From Bolinopsis microptera (taxonomy: Eukaryota; Ctenophora; Tentaculata; Lobata; Bolinopsidae), in NCBI RefSeq assembly GCF_026151205.1, contig NC_087076.1, positions 16,463,919-16,527,918 of the forward strand: a DNA stretch of 64,000 bases, given 5' to 3'. The translations under genes were made by a program, and so were the position numbers. The notes under the pieces were generated by a model. The model did no database searches. It saw only the letters and a program-made list of their open reading frames with translations, and had not been told where the DNA came from. This document shows, one piece after another, positions 1 through 9,354 of the stretch (the first letter of the stretch is position 1; each line of letters starts with the position of its first letter).

Positions 1-345
1 TCGTTTGTTTTGTACAAAATTATAATACATAGAAGTTGCAAAAAATTCTCAAAATGTTTGTCCGCTAATGTCCACCAATGTCCGCTAATGTCCACCAATG
101 TCCGCTAATGTCCACCAATGTCCGTCCGAGTCCGCCAATATCCGTCCGGGTCCGCAAATGTCCGTCTGAGTCCGCCAATGTCCGTCCGAGTCCGCCAATG
201 TCCGTCCGTGTCCGCCAATGTCCGTCCGAGTCCGCCAATGTCCGTCCGTGTCCGCCAATGTCCCAAAAAACACGTCCGTTGTCTCATAGAATCCAAAAAG
301 GACAGGACATAGGCGGACATAGACGGACGTGACATCCCCCCGCCC
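1..345. repeat. Tandem repeat block, terminal part of a transposon-like element
   Basis: Short units built on TCCGCTAATGTCCACCAATG (about 60-120) pass into roughly 20-bp units TCCGTCCGAGTCCGCCAATG (about 121-262). They end in a segment at 283-341 that is shared with 10391-10450 (rail TCTCATAGAATCCAAAAAGG). The end at 312-341 is the reverse complement of the left end of the element at 10386, so the two look like copies of one family with inverted termini. Short open frames here are by-products of stop-free repeats. The block is followed by a C run at about 339-353. Confidence 0.75.
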
Positions 346-353
346 CCCCCCCC

Positions 354-586
354 CTCTATCTATAGTTTAGGCCATAAAAGGATTTCATGTTAGCAGAAAC
401 AAATTCTGGTTTATGAGTGGATCATCAATTAATTATTTATTAGGTTTCAATTATTTATTGCTGTGTAAAATTGTATTATATTCTATTATATTATGTTATC
501 TGGCTTTCAATTTTAAATGGAAGGAAAATCTTTTTATTTAAGTTAAAAAGTTAAAATTTCTAAATATCAAACAGTTCAGGGATGCA
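354..586. other. Upstream region of VPS8, no gene seen
   Basis: AT-rich sequence without coding signal. A possible splice acceptor (TTCAG at about 575-579) lies just before the VPS8 start codon, so at least one non-coding 5' exon may lie further upstream. Confidence 0.4.
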
Positions 587-3500
587 ATGAATGACATCAA
601 GTTGCGTGACACTGAAGATAAAGCCACTGAATTGATTAATCAGCAACTGAAAAAGATAGTTGATACAAATGACACAGAATCCCTCAATTCTGGACTTGAA
701 GATTTTGATATACCCGAAATCACAGTCTTACCTTCTTTAGAAGAAATATTATCTCAAGATGATCCAATAACATTCCTAGACAGTGATTTGAGGGAAGATA
801 TTGACAATGTTCTCCTTGCTGATGATGATATTATGTCAGTTATTTCAAGCAGTTCGTTTTCATCTTTAGGGAAGGGAGGTGATATGCCAAATGAAATAAA
901 GACCAAGAAGAAGCTTTATGGCGAAGTTGTTAAATGTACTGGCTTATCACTTTTGGGTGGAATGTGCAATCGAGATGATAAAGCAACTGCAATCACGATC
1001 AAGAACAGATTGATTTGTGTCGGATTTAGATCAGGCAAAGTGTCTTCAATGACCATTGATGGGGAAGTAAATGGAGAAATAACAAACAATAAAGTTTATG
1101 ATTCAGGTGCAGTTACTTCACTTGACATAGAAGATGGGATCCTTGCTGCATCTCATTCCACAGGTGTCATACATGTGTGGAATTTGAAGAACAACTCTCA
1201 TCTTCAGAAAATTGAAGTTAAAATCACAGACAGCACAGTTATAAAAGTCGTTGTCATTGATCGAAATCATCTTCTCTATATGGTTTCCCAAGGGTCTGTC
1301 TTCGATGTTAAGCTTACAAAAACTTTATCTATCAGAGGCTCTGAAAGTACATGCCTGTTTTCTGGATCACATGGGGAAGTTTTGGACATTCAAAGGCTCA
1401 AGGTTGCAAAAAATCACCCATTATTCCCATACTGCATTATTGGTTTGTGCACCTTCAAACAAGTGATGCTTATTTCATTAAACCCTTACCCCAATATCAA
1501 GTACAGTGTGCGTCTTTGGGGGGACACAACCACTCTTCCAGTAATAAACTGGTACTACCATGAAGTAGATTGTGAAAAGCCCAAACTTGTTATCGGCCGC
1601 AGCAAGAGGTTTGTCATGTATAGTCTAAACATCAATAACAGAAATCAAATATTCCTGAGAAAACTCAAATCATGCAGCCTTGAATTTCAGCTCATTTCGA
1701 TTTTTTGGTTCAACACAAACACTGTTGCTGCTTTGGATTCCTCAGAAAAAGTTCACTTAATTGATGCCCATACTCTCTCTCGTTTGCAAACTGTGACACA
1801 TGTGTCAGATATAGGTCTTTGTTATAACACAGCGTTCTACCGATCTTTAGCCACTGGTGGTAATGTCAGTAAAGCTATGTTTGCTGCTTCTCAGTATGCA
1901 TGTTATAATTCAGTTTGCTCATACCCAGGAGGTACATGGTTCTTGGGGAGCAGAGATGTTATGAAAATTGCTTCAAATCCTTGGCGACAGAGGATAGTTG
2001 ATCTTAAGAATGATTTGCACTTTGCTGATGCATTGGAATTAACTCTAGCCTTTTATTCTGGAAAAGGTAAAGGGGTTTCATCATTGGTGTTTCGTGACAT
2101 GGACAAAGTTAAAGATTCATGTATGGAATTGATAATAGAGATATTTTCACAATTCATAGAAGAAACACAGCAGGATTTGAATAGACTTGGAGTTGCTCTC
2201 AAGACATGCATCAATGCCTGCATTTTTACCAAGAACACTTCTCTTGTTTATGATGAAATTTACACCAGATTGTCAAAGATAGGAGCTGTTCAACGAGTAT
2301 TTTATGAGACATTGGAACCGTTCGTTTTTAATAACAAAATAAAATCTCTAAATCCAATTCTCATGAAGGATCTGCTAGAATACTTTAAAGAAAACGATAA
2401 GCTCCAAAGTTTTGAGAAATGCATCCTCCACTTGGATCCAGTTAATCTCGACATCCACAACACTCTTATCCTTTGCAAAGAATATGACATGTATGAAGCT
2501 ATCCTGTACATTTACAATGCCTGTCTCATGGATTACACCACACCTCTCACCAACCTCCTGGATGTACTACATGCTCAACTTATCGAAAATGACAAGACAC
2601 ACAAACAGGTTGGTTATGTCATTCTTATGTACATCAGTGATTGTCTGATTGGAAATATTCCCGATACCATGGGAGTGATTGATGCGGATGAGGAAGTGAG
2701 GATTCAAAATCTTGTTTTCAACAATGTGTTTTGCAAGCACAGTGGTACTGAAAATCTCTTGTATCAGGAGCCGGACTATCCTTATGTGAAGTTAATTTTA
2801 AAGCTTGATACAAGAGAGTTTCTTAATGTTATGAGTGTCACTTTTGGACACCCTATGTGCTTACCAATCCATCAGATTGTAATTGACATTCTTCTGCATG
2901 TCATGATTGAGGAGGGACAAGACTATACACCTCTACAGATTGGACATCTCTTTACATTTTTAGCCCGACAAAAAGTGGTAAACTCCTTCTATTTGGATAA
3001 AAAGTATCTCGACCAAGCTTTAGATTGTCTAGCTACAAATGATGTGACTGGCCACGAAGAGAGGGAACAAGCACTCTTGGAACTAGTTCTTACAATCGGT
3101 ATCACAGAATTTAACGAAGACAGGCTCCTTGCATTATCTGAGTCAGCAGGGTTTTACCAAGTGTGTGAAGTTATTTATGAGAAGAGAAACGAATACGAGA
3201 AAGTTCTGTTCTGCTACTGGTCGAACACCAGCAGAGTTGACAAAGTGTTTTCTTACATCTATCACATTATGGATGGGTCATATTCAGAGGAGGTGAAGAC
3301 AAAGATAAGAGAGACCTGTGTTCAAAACATTGGAAAACTGATCGCTATAAACAATGAGGACACAGCTACTCTCATCCTAAAGGCATTCAGTGAGGATATT
3401 GAGAAGATAGTGTACATGTTGGATGACCAGCCAAGGACATTGTACTCTCTACTACAATGTGTCTATGACATCAGTAAAGGATCTGAAGAGCCTGATATAA

Positions 3501-4933
3501 ACAATGTCGAGATTCATCATATTTACATCAAGCTCATGTCACGCTATAATCCTGAATTTGTCTGTCCTTATCTTAAAGTGGCAACAGGATATAAGATCGA
3601 TCCCATTCTGGAGCTTTGCTTAGTGGCCAATTTAAAAGATGCTGCAGCCTTTCTCTATGAGACAAAAGGTGATCTTGAGGATGCATTCAAATTGTACTAT
3701 GACGTATTGAGGGATACTATCAGAGATAAACAGCTTGTATTTGTCGAAGAAACCCTTATTAAGATAATTAATTTTTGTCAAAGGAATTCAGACCAACTTT
3801 CACAAAATGACAAAGAATCTTATTGGTTTTCTCTGATAGATTTGTTACTTGGATTGGGCGAAGCTCCTGATTGTATTGCATTACAAGAGATACTCATCGA
3901 TAACATGCTTGGGTTTGTCTCTTCTTCGAAAGTGCTTGACAAACTAATCAAGAGCTCCTCCAACAAATCCTTCAAAACATATGGCGACATAAAGAAAGTG
4001 GTTGGTAACATGCTCGATACCTTGATGTATGAAGATGTGCTTCTCAAAAGTACCAGAAAAATCGTCCAGCACGACATCTTTACTGCCTTGAGAAGGGACA
4101 AGGTAGGTTTTGTGAAAGGAATAGACATCCACAAGAACGTTTGTGTAGTTTGCTGCCAGTACATAACTCCTGTTGACACAACGTTTTTCATCTTCCATTG
4201 TGCTCATCTCGCTCACACTGGCTGTGTTGAGCATATGAGGCAGAAGTACTGTGTGCTTTGTGAATCTGATCAGACTGTTAACAAGAAAACCCAGAAAATA
4301 CTTAGCCGGGTAGTTTCTATTGACGTTCCATACCATCAAACCCACTTTGAGTCTTGGAGAGCAAACTTTAATGAGCTAAGAAAGACATTAAACGGGGAGG
4401 ACAGGATGGCTCTTATACATGAACTATGTGATGATATTGGTAGCAATGCCTCCAATGATGATGAATATGATGTTGACCTAACGGCTGACTTCAAAGATTA
4501 TTGCAAAGACCTCAATCTTGACATGGATTCATTCATGACGAGTTCTAAAGAACCATCTGGAATGTCGTCTTCACGTGGGTCCAGAACTCAGGGGAACTTC
4601 GGCACCTCAAACATTACAGACTCAACTAGATCCTTCCAAAATTCACAGTTAATACACAGATCTTCAGCACCCTCCCCAACTCCAGCACGTCATTCTCCTC
4701 AAGGTGCTTCCAGAAACACTCGAAGAAGTCCTGTAAACAATCGTAACAGTCCAGTCACTAATCGCTATGAGCAATCAAAGAATCCGTTTGGAGATGAAGA
4801 CTCTAATCCTTCCACTGCAGATGATGTTAACCCATTTGGTGCTGGAACTCCCTCGCCTACTAATAATCCATTTGATGACGAGGACACTAATCCTTTTGCT
4901 GATGATTACAATCCTTTTGCCGAAGATATATGA
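587..4933 (+). CDS. VPS8: VPS8, CORVET endosomal tethering complex subunit
   Basis: A 1,448-residue protein in one uninterrupted exon, close to the roughly 1,430 residues of human VPS8. Seen: an acidic N-terminus, a WD40-like propeller at about 110-430 (for example VIHVWNLKN), a long alpha-solenoid, and a C3H2C3 RING-H2 finger at about 1186-1225 (CVVC, then HCAH with a second His, then CVLC). The Ser/Pro/Asn-rich tail ends with five NPF motifs in the last 55 residues. In the known family VPS8 pairs with VPS3 and the shared class C core to form CORVET, a Rab5 effector that tethers early endosomes; the RING helps core binding. NPF motifs bind EH-domain endocytic proteins. The start is the first ATG after a possible acceptor and gives the expected acidic N-terminus. 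Confidence 0.93.
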   Translation: MNDIKLRDTEDKATELINQQLKKIVDTNDTESLNSGLEDFDIPEITVLPSLEEILSQDDPITFLDSDLREDIDNVLLADDDIMSVISSSSFSSLGKGGDMPNEIKTKKKLYGEVVKCTGLSLLGGMCNRDDKATAITIKNRLICVGFRSGKVSSMTIDGEVNGEITNNKVYDSGAVTSLDIEDGILAASHSTGVIHVWNLKNNSHLQKIEVKITDSTVIKVVVIDRNHLLYMVSQGSVFDVKLTKTLSIRGSESTCLFSGSHGEVLDIQRLKVAKNHPLFPYCIIGLCTFKQVMLISLNPYPNIKYSVRLWGDTTTLPVINWYYHEVDCEKPKLVIGRSKRFVMYSLNINNRNQIFLRKLKSCSLEFQLISIFWFNTNTVAALDSSEKVHLIDAHTLSRLQTVTHVSDIGLCYNTAFYRSLATGGNVSKAMFAASQYACYNSVCSYPGGTWFLGSRDVMKIASNPWRQRIVDLKNDLHFADALELTLAFYSGKGKGVSSLVFRDMDKVKDSCMELIIEIFSQFIEETQQDLNRLGVALKTCINACIFTKNTSLVYDEIYTRLSKIGAVQRVFYETLEPFVFNNKIKSLNPILMKDLLEYFKENDKLQSFEKCILHLDPVNLDIHNTLILCKEYDMYEAILYIYNACLMDYTTPLTNLLDVLHAQLIENDKTHKQVGYVILMYISDCLIGNIPDTMGVIDADEEVRIQNLVFNNVFCKHSGTENLLYQEPDYPYVKLILKLDTREFLNVMSVTFGHPMCLPIHQIVIDILLHVMIEEGQDYTPLQIGHLFTFLARQKVVNSFYLDKKYLDQALDCLATNDVTGHEEREQALLELVLTIGITEFNEDRLLALSESAGFYQVCEVIYEKRNEYEKVLFCYWSNTSRVDKVFSYIYHIMDGSYSEEVKTKIRETCVQNIGKLIAINNEDTATLILKAFSEDIEKIVYMLDDQPRTLYSLLQCVYDISKGSEEPDINNVEIHHIYIKLMSRYNPEFVCPYLKVATGYKIDPILELCLVANLKDAAAFLYETKGDLEDAFKLYYDVLRDTIRDKQLVFVEETLIKIINFCQRNSDQLSQNDKESYWFSLIDLLLGLGEAPDCIALQEILIDNMLGFVSSSKVLDKLIKSSSNKSFKTYGDIKKVVGNMLDTLMYEDVLLKSTRKIVQHDIFTALRRDKVGFVKGIDIHKNVCVVCCQYITPVDTTFFIFHCAHLAHTGCVEHMRQKYCVLCESDQTVNKKTQKILSRVVSIDVPYHQTHFESWRANFNELRKTLNGEDRMALIHELCDDIGSNASNDDEYDVDLTADFKDYCKDLNLDMDSFMTSSKEPSGMSSSRGSRTQGNFGTSNITDSTRSFQNSQLIHRSSAPSPTPARHSPQGASRNTRRSPVNNRNSPVTNRYEQSKNPFGDEDSNPSTADDVNPFGAGTPSPTNNPFDDEDTNPFADDYNPFAEDI

Positions 4934-5646
4934 TTCTGATAATTTCATCATTGACAATAGATTATGCTTTGTATAATACGACGTATACTTTAGTTCTGTA
5001 TTATGTTAGTGTAGGGTTTAAATAGGCGAACCTGTTTGAGAACTGAATTCTGTCAGGTTTAATTTTTAGTTCTCAAGTACGAAAATATAGCCATGTAAAG
5101 ATAATCACCATACTTACGACCGGTTTTCTCGTTGATGTATGGCTTGCTGTAATATGTTGACTGCAAACAGATCAGTAATTAAATATAATATGTATATTTA
5201 AACCAGTATTCTACGAGCAGTATCTTTAATGATGTCTTTTCTTTGATAATTTTTCAGGTTTGTGTGAAAGATGATTTGTGTTATATTGACCTCGTCGATT
5301 TGACTTTCCCGATTTACTTGTTAGGCATCGTAATTTTATTGGTGAATGAAATTCATGTGTAAAATCATATTTTGTTAAATGTTTAATGTTTATTGTAAAT
5401 GGTTTTGAATATCGATTTCTGTCTAATATCCCTTTGATAAATATCATACGAGTATAATTGCTTGAGCCGTTTTTCACTTCAATCTGATTAAAGAATTTTT
5501 ATTTAAATAGTTGAACTAGAAAATGGAATCAAAGCCGATTGAATTTAATTGAATTGGTCTAATTTTGCTCTTATGTTTCTGGTGTGAAAATTCTTTAAAT
5601 TTGTAACAATATGTTTGTCATGTTAACTTTGTTTTAAAATATTCAG
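4934..5646. other. VPS8 3' region and spacer before the MICOS gene
   Basis: AT-rich sequence, probably VPS8 3' UTR followed by the promoter or a 5' intron of the next gene. No conserved coding segment is visible; the small minus-strand frame at 5226-5477 has no recognisable features. Confidence 0.4.
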
Positions 5647-5677
5647 GTATGTGCTGAAGGCATTAAAGTTCAACATA

Positions 5678-8600
5678 ATGTGTGATTTGGACATCTACGA
5701 TCCTCCTTGCCCAGCGAAGGACGCTCCGGTCAAATCTCGGGGACTGATAAGGTTCAATTTTGTCACGTGATTATTATATTTGTCATTAACGCATGTAAAA
5801 TCAACAATTATTGGTCGAATTAATAATTTTTATACAATTCTCAAAACTTATTTCATCATGAGACATATATTTTCCATTTTGTAATCGAAACCTAAATGCA
5901 ATGAAATTGCAGGACTAAATTCACAGAATACAGCAACACGATAACCTCAGGGATCAGTGAGCAGAGGGAAAGGGTTAACTATGTGGAGCAGAAGGTAATT
6001 GTTCAAGACGTGTTCACTGTTCAGTTTTTAAATACGTATTATACCCTATCATATTCTTATTGATATAACGATAACAATCTAAAAATAGATTCGTCTGGGA
6101 TAGTGAGTGATAGTACCCGAGAGGAGCCTGGATAACTGATAGAGTGCTAAGACCTGTAGCTGTTGTCAATTTCGCGCAATTTAATAGATATTGGCATTCG
6201 TGTGTATTGAAACTAAGTTGAAATTTGTACCAAGCCTGACGTCACTTCAAAACAAGTTGAATCACATTCCGTTGTCATGGAAAAATGGTTCACTGGTGTG
6301 TGCTAATTGATGAAGAATGGTCAAGTGACACATTTAGGTGATATTTAACTGTGGTCACGTGTCTCATGTCTGTGTGTATGTCACGTGTCTGTGTGTATGT
6401 CATGTGACTTACTGACTTAGGCTCATTATCATGGACTCATCTTTAATGGATATCTTCCACCTCTATTTAAGTGTAAAGCCCTCAACTGTGTTTCAGTGTT
6501 TCGGATTTACACAAAGATATACACCTCTTGCACAGGAGGTGACCGGGACATGATTTTAGGCCTGACCGGGACCGGGACCGGGATACAAAATGTGACTTGA
6601 CCGGGACCGGGACCGGGACTGAGATTATCAATTTACCGTGACCGGGACCGGGACCGGGACCAATAATTTCTGGGATTTCTATCTTACCGGGACCGGGACC
6701 GGGACCGGGACCAACAATCCAATTTTACCGGGATGACCGGGATTTGACCGGGATGACCGGGATGACCGGGATTTGACCGGGATGACCGGGACCAAAACTG
6801 GTATTCTCATATTGAAAGCTGCAACTTTCATTTACATTATAATTAAACAATTTGAATAAGTAATAACTAGAATATTAAATTAGAAAAAACTAGAAAAAAC
6901 CCGTCAATATGGGGCATGGGCCTAATGTACTACACCAATAATGTTCATGTACTGATTACTCAAGTTCACCATCATTCCTCATTCCTCAATCAATGATCCC
7001 TCAAATTATTCAACAGTTTCATTCTCCAATTCCAATTGACAATTGGGCGTAGCCCGAGTTGAAAACTTGATGTTAGTTTGCACTTATGAGTTATGTAACG
7101 ATATTAGTTACCTAAACTTGTTTAGCAATTTTAAACATTGTTTTATTTGGCTCAGAGGTTGTTTAAAGATGAAATTCACAATGAATGAAAGTAAAAACTT
7201 AAAATCACAGTGAATGAAATTATGTAAAAGATCCCGGTCAAAATCCCGGCAAATTTGAGTGATTGACCGGGACCAGGACCGGGACCGGGACCAAGAATCC
7301 TGAATTAACCGGGACCGGGACCGGGACCGGGATCATAAATCAGCATTTGACCGGGACCGGGACCGCGACCGGGATGAAAAATGTGACTTGACCCGGTTTA
7401 CCGGGACCGGGACCGGGACCGGGATAGCTCAAAATTGCCAATCCCGGTACCGGGATTCCCGGTACCGGGAATCCCGGTCACCTCCTGCTCTTGCATAATG
7501 CATTGCACTATACACACTCGTAGCTATCTCTTCGCAGGGTCTATCTACAGCGTGTATTTTGTATTTTTCAATTATAAAATCATAATTTTAAATTTAACGA
7601 ATCATTAAAATTAAAATTCTAACTCCATTATTTTTCCAGGTACTGTCTACAGTAAAGCCAGTAACGAGGTTTATCCCAATAACCTATGATACAGTTAAGA
7701 GAGTGTCTGTGATCAGTTTATGTACTTTTTCTGGAGTTATACAGGGCAGAAAAGCTGGGGGCTTTTTCAGGAGGTTTGATTTAAACTGTTTCTTTCCACG
7801 ACAAAGTTTATTAATTAAATGATACATATAACGATAAGATAAAATAATTTTTTGATTCTAGACAGAAATATACGCTTTAACCGATTTCGCTTGCAACTTA
7901 TTTCCTTATTTCTGCCTTTCAGGATTCTGTATCCAGTATTTGGATTTGTTGGAGGTAATGCTGCCTGTTACCCAAAACAAACCTACAGTCTAACTTCCAA
8001 AACTCTAACCACCACTTTACCTCTGGTCGCTACTGCTGGGAAGGCAACTGTTGATGGTAAGATCGGGGCAGTAGTTCAAGGAATTTAGTTGAATTAGGGA
8101 AATGTCTCCTGGTATTAATATTTATGATGGTTTTCGCTGAAACGAACTTCTTGTCCACTCGATTGTCTTAATTGTTAATGCAATTCACTTAATGTACAAC
8201 ATCATATCATAATTCATTTGACAGTTATCAAATTATATATTCGCATTTATCCACACTATTTACATTACACGTACAACGTGATATTATTATCAGTGTACTG
8301 TGTTCAACACCAACTACACCGATCAATTGCCAATCTGCGAAACATGTATTTATTATTATCACTTCGAGATGGCAGGGCCTACTCTCATGCTGTCTATATG
8401 TGATGATTAACTCTGAAAAACTAGAGGACAACTGGGGAATGATCCCAGAACCTCGACATATCGCGTGTCTTGCTCTACCTGGGATCATTCCCCAGTTGTC
8501 CCCTAGTTTTTCAGAGTTAATCATCACATATAGACAGGATGAGAGTAGGCCCTGCCATCTCGAAGTGATAATTCATTTGACCTTGTCCTCTTGTCAGGAA

Positions 8601-8956
8601 GTAGATTTGTGTTCCATACGGGGAAGAAAGTGTCCTACTTCATATACGACAAAGTCAGTGAACAGTTCCCTGATAAATCTATCGTGGAGGAGCCCGTTTC
8701 AGATGAGCCAAACAACATAGAAACTATTCAGGAAGCTGTTTTGATCGATGATTCATCAGAGGCTTCCGAGGACACTGTCTCTTCAGAAGAATTATCAGAA
8801 GACGTAGTTTTAGTTGAAGAACAAAGTTCTTCAGATACCGTAATTTCTCTTGAGAAGCTTCCTTTACCGACGGAGGTTCCGCCGATTGAAGAGAATCTTG
8901 GAATGGGCGACAAGGATCATGATGATATGTACAGCACCCGATCATCACGATCATGA
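5678..8956 (+). CDS. APOO: MICOS complex subunit MIC26/MIC27 (apolipoprotein O-like)
   Basis: Five exons: 5678-5751, 5913-5994, 7640-7773, 7923-8056 and 8598-8956, all phase-compatible, giving about 260 residues. The diagnostic part is two glycine-rich membrane segments around IQGRKAGGFFRRILYP and FGFVGGNAACYPKQ, matching the family pattern (ARGSKIKKLVYPP ... GLAASLYYPQQ). The family sits in the mitochondrial inner membrane and stabilises crista junctions in the MICOS complex. After the second membrane segment and a short conserved part comes a long acidic Ser/Glu tail of roughly 90 residues, longer than usual. The start is uncertain: the frame is open upstream to the acceptor near 5646, so translation might begin in an earlier exon. 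Introns 2 and 4 carry transposons. Confidence 0.8.
6533..7487. mobile_element. hAT-type MITE with internal ACCGGG arrays
   Basis: The 955-bp element has 16-bp perfect terminal inverted repeats, CAGGAGGTGACCGGGA at the left and its reverse complement at the right. It is flanked by an 8-bp direct repeat CTCTTGCA (6525-6532 and 7488-7495), the target-site duplication size of hAT transposons. Each end is followed by arrays of (ACCGGG)n and GACCGGGAT units (about 6540-6795 and 7225-7480) around an AT-rich centre. There is no transposase frame, so it is non-autonomous. It sits in intron 2 of the MICOS gene. Confidence 0.92.
8355..8572. mobile_element. Palindromic (foldback) MITE in MICOS intron 4
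   Basis: A 218-bp near-perfect inverted repeat. Arms of about 95-100 bp begin ATTATCACTTCGAGATGGCA and end with the reverse complement, around a short centre. The two arms account for similar peptides read on both strands. A 14-bp direct repeat ATAATTCATTTGAC occurs at 8209-8222 and 8568-8581, but whether it is a target duplication is unclear. Confidence 0.8.
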
Positions 8957-9354
8957 TTAATTTATTAATAATACTAATTAAGTTGAATGATATGTCTCTT
9001 GGGCATTTTCTACCATGGCTATGTAAAGATCATATAGGCGTTTTGTTGTATGAAGATTTTATAAAAAATGTATTTGGTATTTATGATCGTTGAAGAACCT
9101 GTAATTTTCATTATTCAGCATTTTCTCTGTCTATCTTAACAAGCTCCTAATTTAATCTAGATTCAACTTTAGCCATCTTTCTATCTTTCTGGAATTATCA
9201 TGACATTTCATGATTATTTTACACTGCCATGATACTGTAACTGATATATCACTCTAAAGATAATGTATGGTTGATCTGTTAAAAGCTAACAGTGTATTGT
9301 AACTAATCACGTGACACTATTCTCAGTTAATGTATGGTTGATCTGTTAGATCAG
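8957..9354. other. MICOS 3' region and spacer
   Basis: AT-rich, with the 20-mer AATGTATGGTTGATCTGTTA present twice (about 9261 and 9329). A short first exon for the next gene could hide here, but no convincing start codon exon was found. Confidence 0.35.

Noticed and set aside
3820-4345. Minus-strand frames opposite VPS8
   Set aside because: Shadow frames of the conserved VPS8 coding strand, without family features.
8228-8720. Matching peptides on both strands around 8400
   Set aside because: Both arise from the arms of one palindromic MITE.
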